Assembly: GCF_030463535.1 (NCBI RefSeq)
Contig: NC_132879.1
Location: 40,144,597 to 40,208,596, forward strand
Reading direction: 5' to 3'
Length of the DNA stretch: 64,000 bases
From: Salminus brasiliensis
Lineage: Eukaryota > Chordata > Actinopteri > Characiformes > Bryconidae
Made by a program: the position numbers and the translations under genes. The notes below the pieces were generated by a model. That model was given only the letters and a program-made list of their open reading frames with translations, was not told the origin of the DNA and made no database searches. How positions within the stretch are numbered: the first letter of the stretch is position 1; each line of letters starts with the position of its first letter. Below are positions 50,761 to 63,469 of the stretch, piece after piece.

Positions 50761-51990
50761 AAAACCCAGCCTATATTGACTATTTATCAGTATAGAAATA
50801 TTCTATACTGGCAACTGTGGTAAACACGTCTCATAATATATCTTACCATGTTGTGAACGTCGTTCATTAATGTAAAGTTTGAACTCTGAGATAAACGTAT
50901 GGTGAATTAACTTTTTTTCCATTTCTGACAAATGGAACATATTGTGATTGAAGTAAATATATTAAATTCACTCCAAAATCCTGAGAATGTGTCCAAATCA
51001 AAAAGAAAAAAATGCAGATCTGCATATCGCAAACGAAATGGCAAAAAAAAATAATAATAATCTACTAAAAAGCAATCTGCATTTCCTCATGTGGGACACT
51101 GAAAAGTTAAAACGGGTAAATAATTATGGGTAAGAAAAATTACTCCATACTATTCCTTATTCTGAAAACCTAATAAAACCTAAAGTTTACACCCTGAGTA
51201 CACTAACTTCACATTAATTACTTGTTCTGAGGCAAATCAGCTTGTTATACAAAAGTAAATGTACTAATTAATTGTGATAAAAGTATATTGTAAGCTATAT
51301 TTCACACACTGAGGTACACATTTTATTTATTTATCAAATGAATCAGCTAACCACACAAATTTTTCATGAGGCCAACCTGGGTAAAAATCTTTTGTTCCTC
51401 AGCTAAACCCATTAAAGAATGTAAGATGACTGTGGGAGAAGTCATCTAGCCTGTGGTTTAAAAAAACAAAAAACCCACTAACAAAACACAAACATTACAA
51501 AAATGTCATCCAAGTTTGCCTCATATATAAAGATGATCATCCTCCAGCTTCTGGACAGTCACAGGAGCCCAGAAAAATGTTGCTTAAAAAATGCAGAGCG
51601 TACAATTGCTGACAATTCAAATCACATCAGTTCATCTGAGCACTATCAAAGTGGCCACTGAGATATTTATATTTTCTATCATCAAAAAAAGGCATCACAT
51701 GTAGCTACATCAAAGTATGAAAATAACATTTTGTACAGAGTGTAGTCTAAAACTCGACTAAAATAGAATGGGAACAACACACAAAAAATACAACTACTAA
51801 CTGTGTGCATCCCTATCATGTACGCCAAGTGCCCACATGCAGGCACAGGGTTTTAACCAGAGAATATCAGCCTTAAAGCAGCAACTGGTAGTAATAATCA
51901 GCCTGTCTGTACATTTAAACATCTTGCGCCACAACAAATGGCTACAGTCCTTTTAGTCAAGCACAATTACAGTAAACTTCAGAAATTAAT
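50761..51990. other. Intergenic between mansc1 promoter and C11orf98 homolog
   Basis: AT-rich, unassigned. It must contain the 3' end of the C11orf98 homolog just left of 51991. Confidence 0.65.
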
Positions 51991-54900
51991 TTATTGCACA
52001 TCCATCATTTCCACATCAGCAGATGAGGTGGCATTTTTTGTTCGCTTTAACTGTTGCGTGGCAGGGCAAGTCTTCTTAGCAGCAAGGGTAGGAGCTTTCT
52101 TCTGTGGGACAGACTCAACTATAAAGAGAAAGATATTTGTCAAATAAGTGCATAAATGTGGCCATGAACCGCCAGTCATTTCCCACAGTCAATGTGAATC
52201 ACGAGACATTTGATAGTAATGGGAAAGTTCTGAAATAAAGAAATTCTGTACACTAAGCTTTAATGCACTACAATATCATGTTTATGGTCATGTGACATTA
52301 CACAGGTGTAAAGGTGAATGAAAAACTTAGGTGCACCTAAGACTGGAATTAAGTCCCCTCCCCCCATCCCTCCAGTCAGAATTCTTTCTTTCTAAGGGAT
52401 TTCAAATCACCCCACAGCATCTCAATAGCATTAAGATCCAGGCTTTTTGTCATTGTGCCCAAATCATTTCAAAGCACACTGTTCCAGAAGTCCCGGTCTT
52501 TGTCTAGATGTTCTATATTGCACATGCGCAATATTCATAGGGCGGAACATGCAATGTAACCTAAGGTAAACTAAACTAAATGCTACAACTTTTTTGCTGA
52601 TGTTCTTTTTCATTACATACACTATACGAATACTTGAATATTGTATGAATATTTGTCACCCCTTGACACCCTTTCTAATGAATGCATTCAGCTACTTTAA
52701 GTTGCACCCATTGCTGACAGATGTGCAAATGCAAAAACACAGCTTGTCTAGTCCCTGTAGAGAAGTACTGCCAAAAGAATAGGTAGTAGATAAACATTAA
52801 CTTATTGGTACCATGCCTGCTCCATGCAATACTTTTGGTATTAGTTAGGAAGTTGGAATTAGTTGATGAGGAGGGCTGTGGTCATCCAAAATCCTAACCT
52901 GAACAAGAAAATTGCATTTATATTAACTGTATTTAACAAATAATTTTAAAAACATTTCTTCAGTTTTTATGTGTTTAGTTGCATCTCTCAATATTGTTAT
53001 AATGATGATAAAATGTCTGTTGTGATAAAATGTATGTTTAAATATGATCAAAAAGTTTTCATGGCGTGTCCTAACCTTTTCACATTCCATCACGGTTTCA
53101 ACATATCAAGATTGTTTTCATATCAAGTTTGATTTCAAGTAAAACTGTTTTTTTAAGCTGTTAATATGCGACTAATAGAATTTGCCAATGGTGTGCTGTT
53201 ACTGGTAAAGATTAGTTAGATTAGTAACAAAATTCCTTACTGGAGGGTCACTGGTAGTTGTATGTTATTTGTTAGTTTATAACGGAATTGTTATAAGTAG
53301 ATATCTGTATAACAATTTTATTATAAAGTTTGAAATACATTCAAAAAGGTTGTTTTTAGGTAACTCCTATGACCCAGTTTGTCGGATTATCCAAATAACC
53401 CAGAGTGTGTTCCATTATATAGTAGTAACATTAATTCAATAATTTAGTGTAAAAGCCTTTTTCTAAAAGTATCTATACATAACCATTCACATGAGGGTTT
53501 TTTTTTTATTGTATTTGAAGAACCGTTTAATTAACCAGACAAAAATAATTAAGCATGCAAATGTTTTTTTTGTTTTTTTTTTAAGTTGCCACGGTTTTAT
53601 ATAAGACCATGGTCTTAACTAAAGAACCCTTCATAAGCCCCTTTTTAAAGAGTGTATACAATAAGTAGTGTGCAAATTTAAATAGAGACTACTGATGAAT
53701 GGTAGTTACAAATATAAACTGTAGATTAGTGTGTAGATTAGACATACATAAAATATACAGGTTGTTCAAATATGACAATCTGGGGGAAAAAAATCGAAAG
53801 ACAGTAATGGCCTAAACGTCAAGTAAGGAGAGCACATTACATATTACGCTAAAGCTACGGTGGAAAATACACAAATTTCCTAAATGTACAAACTGTTGTA
53901 TTCTAAAGTTTGTTACATCTACCTTTCACAATGGACTTTTCTTTCTCCATGTAGCGCAGCTGCTTCAGCAATTTGTTTTTCTTCTTTCCAGACAGTGTGA
54001 TGTTTGCCCTGGAACTAGTGCTTTACAAGAGAACGACAAACACATGAAAATAATATTTAACATACTGAATTATTTAAGTTGTTAAATCCCAGTTATGAAG
54101 CCAGCTAACCATGGCAAAGTTCACATTTAAGGATCTTTGTATTTAAGATAATTCTAATGGTCAAGCGAGTATCACACTGTACACTAAAATGAACCAAACA
54201 CTGAGATGCCTTTGGGAAATTGTGTCCTTAGTTAAAATAGGTTTAAAGTAAAATGTATGGCTGACAAAGTGCAAAAAATGTCAATAGAAGCTATATGCAT
54301 AAGACTGTACTTAAGCACATAAAGCACATTTTCCATTTTACCTTCTAATGTAATGCTTTCTGTAAAATTTAAATATGTTCTTTGTACTAAGAGATTTTCG
54401 AAAACAAATCAACTGACAACACAGATCAGAGCAAACTTTAAAAATATATCTAATGTCCTTATATTACTAAAATGTATTAATGTGTTCACATTAAAGCTGA
54501 ATGGATAAAATAATGGCATCATGCAAAACATTTAAGTTCTAGAATGACTTGGAGACAAGGAATGATTAATGCTTTGGCCCTCTCCTTATTAGTCTGACGT
54601 ATCAAATTAATTCAAATTTAAAGAGAGCGATTCTGTTTGCTGCTGTTTGGTACAGTTCACAAACCTCCTCTTTTTGAGGTGATGTTTCGTTATAAGGCCT
54701 TCATCCACCACCGCTCCAACAATGCAATGGTTCCTCCTTTTCTGCTTTGTCAGAAGCCTCCGCCTCTTGAAGAGTTTTTTCCCTAATTCCTGCAGAATTA
54801 GAATATTATTTACAAAGTGCTGGTTGTGAAATACAGAGAAGGAATGCACTGTATACATAAAGCAAACAGGATAAGAATAGAATAAATAGGTATGTTGTTC

Positions 54901-55467
54901 TGGTCAATATGGCAAACATTTGCAGTACTGTAATAAATTACCTTTAACACAGTGTAATCTTCAGTAACAACAAAAATATATGAGTGGAAAATGTCAAATA
55001 TATATAATACTTAATACTACAATTTTACGATCCACAACATATAACATGATATTAATATATCTGATGACAAGCAACAGACAAAAAGCACCAGGTAGTGATA
55101 CTAGAATAGCCATAATTTTCTCATGCTGCTTCAAACGCTCCCGAGGTCGCACCGGTTGTCTTACGAATACAGTCACTTCTCTCTGCGGGGTCAGCGTAAT
55201 CCAATGACTCAAAAAATGCAAAAGCCGTTTAAATTAAACTTAGAGAGACGAGGCAAATACAGGCTTTCAGATTCTGGTCAACGTAAGTGGATTTTCCGTC
55301 CGTGATTACAAACTCTCAGCTGTTCCTTTAAATAAGAGTATGTGTGGTGTCAAAACCTATATAGCGATCGACTGATTTATAAATAAAATACATTTTAAAA
55401 ATGTGATATATAAGTAAAAAGAAAGACGCACTGTTTTTGGCTTGTTGATTTTTCCACCTGGAGCCAT
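51991..55467 (-). CDS. Homolog of human C11orf98 (small basic nuclear/nucleolar-type protein)
   Basis: Four exons: 55432-55467 ([12 protein letters not shown]), 54665-54789 ([13 protein letters not shown] to HHLKKR), 53923-54020 ([20 protein letters not shown]) and 51991-52118 ([10 protein letters not shown] to [11 protein letters not shown]). Together they make 128 codons in one frame. Order and motifs ([45 protein letters not shown] near the end) match human C11orf98, which is of similar length. The protein is highly Lys/Arg-rich with no known enzyme motif; its role is not established, and the composition suggests a nuclear or nucleolar, ribosome-related setting (inference). Two donors are atypical: ACA|GTGCGT after exon 1 and AG|GTTTGT after exon 2. 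An AATAAA overlaps the stop codon (51995-51990). Confidence 0.9.
52119..53922 (-). other. C11orf98-homolog intron 3
   Basis: AT-rich. The segment 52340-52520 reads like the internal part of fish Tc1/MITE-type repeats (GATTTCAAATCACCCCACAG-like phrases), but no ends were found. No other content recognised. Confidence 0.5.
54021..54664 (-). other. C11orf98-homolog intron 2
   Basis: AT-rich, no recognised feature. Confidence 0.7.
54790..55431 (-). other. C11orf98-homolog intron 1
   Basis: The donor is GTGCGT at 55431 and the acceptor TTCTGCAG at 54790. No recognised element. Confidence 0.7.
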
Positions 55468-56120
55468 ACTTGCTACAACGTGAGTCGCCAGTAAATGTTC
55501 TCTTCCGGTTCACAAAGGCACAATAAAAGTTTAAAAATACATTTAAGCGTTACATAAGCAGAGAAAGCCTGTGTTGAATATTTAGTATTTAGTGTATTGC
55601 AATTTGGTCAATTTATTTAACCGTACTGTAGGGTATATTTTATAGTGATATTTTTAAAAGCAAAATGAACATGTAAGTATGATCGGTTTTAGATGTCTTT
55701 CTTATTTGTATTCAATTTTAAGTAATGTTTAGACCATGACTATAAACAAAATGGATTCCTATTTGCGTTTTACAGCACTATTGAGTACGTCTCCAGCATC
55801 CAAATGGGAAGTGGAATTTGGGTGATTTTGGGGGGTACTAGCTATAATCTCCCAGAATGCACATGTAATTTATAGTAAAACAGCGCGTTTAGGGTTGGGT
55901 CTGAATATATACCATAATGCATTGCGAGTATCTTGTTACTAAGCAACAGACAGTGGCACAAAAAGGATCCGATGACGTTGGCTCATATAAGCAAATGACA
56001 CATTTGAGCCACCAGACGCCGTGCATTTCACATTTTGCCATGTAGTCCGTTAATAGTAGGTTTACGTTTCTAAGCAACATAACGGTAAAGGATTGTTCCA
56101 TTAACATAACCATGCTTCAA
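55468..56120. promoter_or_regulatory. Motif-dense promoter region upstream of the C11orf98 homolog
   Basis: An ETS-type CCGGAAG (minus strand) lies at 55508-55502, about 35 bases before the start codon. Further out are two ZNF143/Staf-like sites (CTCCCAGAATGCA at 55849-55861 and ACCATAATGCATTGCG at 55911-55926), two RFX/X-box-like sites (GTTACTAAGCAAC at 55935-55947 and GTTTCTAAGCAAC at 56066-56078) and a CRE-like GATGACGTTGG at 55971-55981. These are consensus matches by eye. Confidence 0.5.
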
Positions 56121-57486
56121 CTGATTCAAAATCCAGTTACGTGGCTCAGTTATATGCTGACGCATTTTGATGATGAGAAAGTATTTCTACCTCTAAACTA
56201 AATAGACTCTCCGTATACAGCGAAATTAAAATGAAGTAGGGATACATTTCGCCCGCAGTCCATATTTATCTTTAAATGTACGAACTGGTAAAATTGGCGG
56301 TGTTATATTTTGTGGGATGCGTCTACATTACAGTTTTCTAACTTCACCACCAGAAGGCAGCGCTGCAGCTGTCAAAAATGCCTGCAAAACACCAGAGGGA
56401 GCCCGCGAGCGAGTCCTTAAGGAATAGAGCTTAACGGCTAAAAACGTAAAAATAAAAATCATGTCTAATCACTTGCCCACGATATTTCCTTAATTTAGAA
56501 AGTAGAAATTTAAAAAATAAAAAGTTTAAAAAAGCTTGTCAGAAAGGAATTGTGAGCATTGTCAATGTTTTATTCTAAACAATGTTTTTGAGGTAAAATA
56601 CAAGCAGTAGGAATCTGTTAACCAAGGTATTTAACTTAATAGTGTACTATTTATAATTAAAGATAACAAAGTGACTTTTTATTTAATGTTCAAAAGGTTA
56701 TAGTTTTACTTACCATGGTAGACTACTGTATGATCCGACGTTACTTTTACATTTATTAAAATACAACAGTTACCATGGTCAAAATACATGAAACTGGACT
56801 TGTCCCCATTTTTTATTTCATAAATAAAAGCATTGGATATTTTAATGAGTATATTATTGGAAACTGGAAAGGTCCCCAGTTTTCATTTGGAAAATCTGGT
56901 CACGTTACTTCAATTGAGCATCACTCTTTAACAGTAACAGTAACAGAAATACATTTGCTTAAAATTGTGTTCCTGGATCCTCATTGCAGCTTTTCAGTTG
57001 TTGTTTTTTTTTCTTCAAATGACTCATTCAGGAAGTGTACCCCAAGTGTACCCCAATTAGGGACATTCTAGGCATGAACACACACAGAACAGTCGCTGTA
57101 ATACAATAGAAATAGGATATAATCAAGTTCACTGTGCTAAATAAAACATAGGCAAATATATCCCATCCCATATGTCCACTAAGACTGTCAGACACAAGAA
57201 CAGTTTTTACACCTTCATCAACAGCTGTTCACCATCATCAGCTATAGGTCATATATATTACTGATAAACTAGCATCACTCTTATCCTACAATTTGCTGCA
57301 TTACTGCAACATTATTAATTTTACACGTGTACACTTCTGTGGTTACACAATATTTAATCTGTATATTGATCGATACTGCTATTCTGTAAATAACACCATA
57401 AAGCACACTGTAAAGAAATATCCTTGCATAGTCATGTATACTGTGTATACTATTGTTCTCTGTATATTGTGTATTGTCTGTAAAGT
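56121..57486. other. Intergenic, with two CTCF-like motifs
   Basis: Holds CCACCAGAAGGCAGCGC at 56347-56363 and CACCAGAGGGAGCCCGCG at 56390-56407, both plus-strand CTCF-like. The rest is AT-rich; no gene or transposon recognised. Confidence 0.5.
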
Positions 57487-57921
57487 ATACACACATGGAC
57501 AAAATTGTTGGTACCCCTCGGTTAATGAAAGAAAAAAACACAATGGTCACAGAAATAACTTGAATCTGACAAAAGTAATAATAAATAAAAATTCTATGAA
57601 AATGAACAAATGCAAATCCAACACTGATTTTGAACCATGCTTCAACAGAATTATTTTAAAATGTTAACTTATTAAACAGGCCTGGACAGAAATGATGGTA
57701 CCCCTGAAAATAATGTGACCAAAGGGACATGTTAAATCAAGGTGTGTCCACTAATTAGCATCACAGGTGTCTACAATCTTGTAATCAGTCAGTGCGCCTA
57801 TATATAGGGCTACAGGTAGTCACTGTGCTGTTTGGTGACATGGTGTGTACCACACTCAACATGAACCTGAGGAAGGAAAGAGTTGTCTCATGAGATTAGA
57901 ATGAAAATTATAGACAAGCAT

Positions 57922-58460
57922 TGTTATGGTGTGGTGTGGGGTTTGGACTCAAGTGCAGTTAAAGTTTGTTTTGTTATGATCAAATGAGACAACTCCTTTT
58001 GCGGTGTGTGCTTGATGACTGTTGGGCTTGAACTCCCAACCCTGGTAATGGGAGCCCACTGTATTTCCACTGTGCCACTATGGCTATGAGGGGTGGCAGT
58101 ATAAGCACTGATCTTAAGCAACACAAAAAGGCAGGAAAACAAACAAAGGAAAACCAGGAGTGATGTTAACTCAAACTAAAGACAACTCAAATGCTTTTCT
58201 CTTTTCGCTGTTAACAACTTAAACTCTTTTCACTTTTCTGTTCACAGCTGTTCACTTTTCTCTTTTCTGTTCACAGCTTAAACTTCTTTTTTCTCTTTTC
58301 ACTTTTCACTTTTCACTTCACAACATAAACCCACTGTTACCGTTCGCCCCTCTACAAAGGTGCGACGGGGAAGTGTGTTTGGCTAGGTGTATTTATACTG
58401 TGCCACACAGGTGGGTCTGGTCAGCGTTAATTATCGCTGGGAATTCTGGGGCTTGGAGTG
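57922..58460 (-). repeat. 3' LTR of the Gypsy element, truncated on its inner side
   Basis: Matches 61205-61755 closely (TGTTATGGTGTGGTGTGGGG against TGTTACGGTGTGGTGTGGGG) up to GGGCTTGGAGT at 58460, then switches into pol sequence. It differs in array copy number and a small insertion (GTTAATTATC) near 58430. Confidence 0.9.
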
Positions 58461-61150
58461 GTTGGGACCGGAGTGCCTTGTTTTTGGTACACACTTCACA
58501 TGAGGCAACATAGGCACGTGTGTCCTTGTCCATTCCTGGCCACCAGAAGCGTCTCCGGAGGAACTCCAATGTCCAGACCGCACCTGGGTGACCAGAAAAT
58601 GGGGAGGAATGTCCCCATTGCAGAAGCGCCTGGCGAACTGCGGAGGGCACATATTGCCGACCAGGAGGACCACCCCCGGGGTCAGGCTCCCATCAGAGAG
58701 CTTGCACTATGTCCTCCTCAATGTTCCAGCGGAGGGGAGCAACTATTTGAGAGGCAGGGATAATTGGTTCTGGCTCTGGATTGGATCTCCGGGGTTCCAA
58801 CCGCCGGGATAAGGCATCTGGCTTGGTGTTCTTTGAACCCGACCGATAGGACAGTGTAAAATGGAAACGACCAAAATACAGCGCCCATCGGGCCTGCCGA
58901 GGGTTCAGTCGTTTGGCCTGCTGTATGTAAGCCAAATTTTTGTGGTCCGTCCAAACAATAAATGGGTGTTTGGCCCCCTCGAGCCAGTGCCTCCATTCCT
59001 CCAGAGCCAACTTCACCGCGAGGAGCTCTCTGTCCCCAATGGGATAGTTGCATTCTGCCGGGGTTAGCCTGTGGGAGTAGAACGCACAGGGATGGAGCTT
59101 TTTACCTGACCCCAGGCGTTGGGACAGGACCGCACCTACGCCTACATCTGAGGCGTCTACCTCGACGACAAACGGTTTGTTGGGGTCCGGTAGCTGTAAA
59201 ACCGGGGGTGAGGTCAACATCACTTTAATCTCTTTAAAGGCCCTTTGAGCCTCCATGGACCAACGAAAGGGGCCTGGGGTCTTTCGAGTCAGGGCAGTGA
59301 GGGGGACCGCCCCCGTACTGAAGTTCCGTACAAAACGGCAAATGGAGTTAGCGAACCCCAGGAAGGACTGGACTTGCCTGAAAGAAGAAGGACGAGGCCA
59401 GTCCTTGACGGCATGAATCTTGGTTGGATCCATTTGAAGGGTGCCTTTGGAGATTATGAACCTTAGGAACGACACAGTCCCTGTGTGGAACACAGACTTC
59501 TCCAACTTGATGAAGAGACGGTTCTCCAAGAGCAGTTGGAGGACTTGCCTGACGTGTCCCACGTGTTCCTCCAGGGACTGGCTGTATATTAATATGTCAT
59601 CGAGGTAGACATATACGAAGCGGTCCAATGCCTCCAGTAACACGTCGTTGATAAGACGCTGGAAAACCGCTGGGGCATTCATAAGGCCGAAAGGCATGAC
59701 GCGATACTCATAATGCCCTGTAGGGGTGATGAAAGCGGTTTTCCACTCATCCCCCTGTCGTATGCGGACCAGGTTGTAGGCACTGCGTAAGTCCAGTTTG
59801 GTAAAGACTGATGCCTGCTGCAGTGCCTCAAAGGCCATCGACATGAGGGGGAGGGGATAGTGGTCTTTCACAGTGATCGCGTTTAGGCCTCGATAATCAA
59901 TGCATGGGCGGAGTCCGCCATCTTTCTTCCCTACAAAGAAGAAACCAGCCCCAGCGGGGGATGAGGATGGACGTATAAAACCGGACTCCAGTGCCTCCTT
60001 AATGTAGGAGTCCATGGCAGAACGTTCCAGAGGAGAAATTGCAAACAGGCGCCCCCTCGGGGGAGTAGTCCCCGGTAGGAGATCTATGGCACAGTCATAA
60101 GGCCTGTGAGGGGGCAGGATTTGCGATTCCTCCTTACGGAACACAGCACAGAGATCCCAGTACACCTCAGGAACCCTGTCCAGATGAGGAATGACTGACT
60201 CTGGCTTAGTGTCTCTCTGAGGGGGTCCTTCCTTGTGACCCAGACAGGCCCCCTGACAATGTGGCCCCCAAGCATAGACTGAACGGGTTGTCCAAACTAT
60301 TCGTGGGTTGTGGAGTTCCAACCAGGGGTAGCCCAGCACCAACTGCAGATGAGGTGCCTGAGTCAGGTACAATTCCACTTGCTCAGTGTGGGCCCCAATC
60401 CGCAGTGTTATCGGTTGGGTGCGATGGGTCACAGAACCAGAACCCACAATCCTCCCATCTATGGCATGGATGGGTAGTGGGCGTTCCAGGGGGTCCACGG
60501 GAAGGCCGAGACTAGCAGCCAGTGAGCTGTCCACAAAATTGCCTGCAGCCCCAGAATCCACAAAGGCTGTCAGCGATTTATGTTGGGAGGTCCAGGCTAG
60601 AGTAACCGGGAGGTGAAGTCCTGAGATGGGGGATACCACATGGTCTAAGGCCGAGTCCCCTGCTCGGGTTGGACCCTCTCGTTTCCCCGACTTACGAAGG
60701 ACTGTCTTAGACCTGTCCCCCGGGACGGGTCGGGGTGGTAGATAACCGGGTAACCGGGCACCTCCCAGTTGCACGGGCTCAGGAGCCTCCCATGGTGGGG
60801 GTTCCCAAGTGGGATTGACTGGCTGCTGGTGCCAAAAACCTGTAGCACGAGGGTTACGTGCTCTTTCTCTGGCCCTCTGACGTATGCGGTTGTCCAGGCG
60901 GATGCACACGTCATAGAGGTCGCAGAGTGTAGAGGGTAGGTCACGAGTGGCCAGCTCATCCTTCATCTTGCCATTAAGACCTCACAGAAAGATCGGCCTC
61001 AAGGCCTCTTCACCCCAAGCACTCTCCGCTGCCAGAGTGCGAAAGTCTATAGCATATTCTGCTACAGAGCGTGCACCCTGGGTGAGGTCTAGCAGCCGTG
61101 GGCCAGCGTCTCTTCCCTCTAATGGCTGGTAAAATGTCTGACGTAATGCC
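58393..61150 (-). pseudogene. Gypsy gag-pol pseudogene (gag end, PR, RT, RNase H, integrase zinc region)
   Basis: One long open frame of 757 codons (60966-58693) carries, by residue: protease FVDSGA at about 135-140, reverse transcriptase [20 protein letters not shown] near 345-364 and the YLDD catalytic box at 454-457, and RNase [10 protein letters not shown] at about 601-609 with WTDHKNL at 672-678. A TGA at 58695-58693 then interrupts the frame, which continues into the integrase His/His-Cys/Cys zinc region (HSSPFSGHPG..CEVCTKNK) and runs into the LTR at about 58460. Upstream in the same frame lies a gag remnant (LLDLTQGARSVAEYAIDF), stopped by a TGA at about 60990. No CCHC knuckle was seen between gag and protease. 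Confidence 0.93.
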
Positions 61151-61204
61151 TTAGGTCCTTAATTGGCACGAACTCTGCTGAGTCGATTGTAGGTCGCACC
61201 TTTC

Positions 61205-61840
61205 TGTTACGGTGTGGTGTGGGGTTTGGACTCAAGTGCAGTTAAAGTTTGTTTTGTTTTGATGAAATGAGACAACTCCTTTTGTGGTGTGTGCTTGAAC
61301 TCCCAACGCTGGTAATGGGAGCCCAATGTATTTCCACTGTGCCACCACGGCTGTGAAGGGTGGCAGTATAAGCACTGATCTTAAGCAACACAAAAAGGCG
61401 GGAAAACAAACAAAGGAAAACCAGGAGTGATGTTAACTCAAACTAAAGACAACTCAAATGCTTTTCTCTTTTAGCTGTTAACAACTTAAACTCTTTTCAC
61501 TTTTCTGTTCACAACTTGAACTTCTCTTTTCACTTTTCTGTTCACAGCTGTTCACTTTTCTCTTTTCTGTTCACAGCTGTTCACTTTTCTCTTTTCTGTT
61601 CACAGCTTAAACTTCTCTTTTCTCTTCACAACATAAACCCACTGTTACCGTTCGCCCCTCTACAAAGGTGCGACGGGGAAGTGTGTTTGGCTAGGTGTAT
61701 TTATATTGTGCCACACAGGTGGGTCTGGTCAGCGCTGGGAATTCTGGGGCTTGGAGTTCTTTGCTCCAACACCACCAGCTTTCCTACTTTGCTGGCTGGG
61801 CCCCCTGCTGGCGGCTGGCGGTACATGCTGCCTGCTCACA
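61205..61840 (-). repeat. 5' LTR of the Gypsy element (636 bp)
   Basis: Plus-strand bounds TGTTACGGTG...GCTCACA give TG..CA ends. It contains a TTCACTTTTCTSTTTTCTG-type tandem array at about 61495-61625. Confidence 0.92.
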
Positions 61841-62970
<1,130 letters not shown>

Positions 62971-63104
62971 GTTAAAGGTACCATCTTTTCTGTCCAGGCC
63001 TGTTTCATGTGTTTATTCTTAAAAATAATTCTGTTGACGCATGATTAAAAAGCAATGCCTGACTTTCATTGGTTAATTTTCATAACATACCTACCAACCT
63101 ACCT

Positions 63105-63469
63105 TGGTGATGTAAAGCTTGGATGCAGCTGCTTGACCATGGTAACCCATTCCATGAATCTTTCTACGCACTGTTCTGGAGCTAATCTGAAGGCCACATG
63201 AAGTTTGGAGGTCTGTAGCGCTTAACCTTGCTAAAAGTTGGCGACCTCTGTGCATAATGCGCCTTCACATCCGTTGACCCCACTCTGTCATTTTACATGG
63301 CCTACCACAAGGCTGTCGTTCCCAATTGCTTCAACTTTTCATAATACCATTGACAGTTGACTGTGAAATATTTATTAGCAAGGAAATTTCACGACTGGAC
63401 TTGTTGCACAGGTGGCATCCTATCACGGTACCACGCTGAAATTCACTGAGCTCCTGAGAGCGACCCATT
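63105..63469 (-). mobile_element. Tc1-type transposase N-terminal fragment
   Basis: The minus-strand ATG at 63469 gives MGRSQELSEFQRGTVIGCHL, then SREISLLINISQSTVNGI (helix-turn-helix), stops, and later SSRTVRRKIHGMGYHGQAA. It breaks off at about 63105, next to the truncated right end of the interrupted Tc1-like element. The catalytic part is absent. Confidence 0.82.

Larger units (their letters stand above)
57922..61840 (-). mobile_element. Ty3/Gypsy-type LTR retrotransposon, internally deleted
   Basis: Inserted in the Tc1-like element with a 5-bp target duplication AGCAT (57917-57921 and 61841-61845). It reads on the minus strand: 5' LTR at right (61205-61840), gag remnant, protease, reverse transcriptase, RNase H and the integrase zinc region, then directly into a shortened 3' LTR at left. 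The integrase core, the C-terminal region and part of the 3' LTR are missing. Two in-frame stops are visible. Not capable of movement by itself. Confidence 0.95.

Noticed and set aside
58458..59466. Plus-strand open frames across the Gypsy pol region
   Set aside because: Shadows of the minus-strand pol gene, which has the RT, RNase H and protease motifs.
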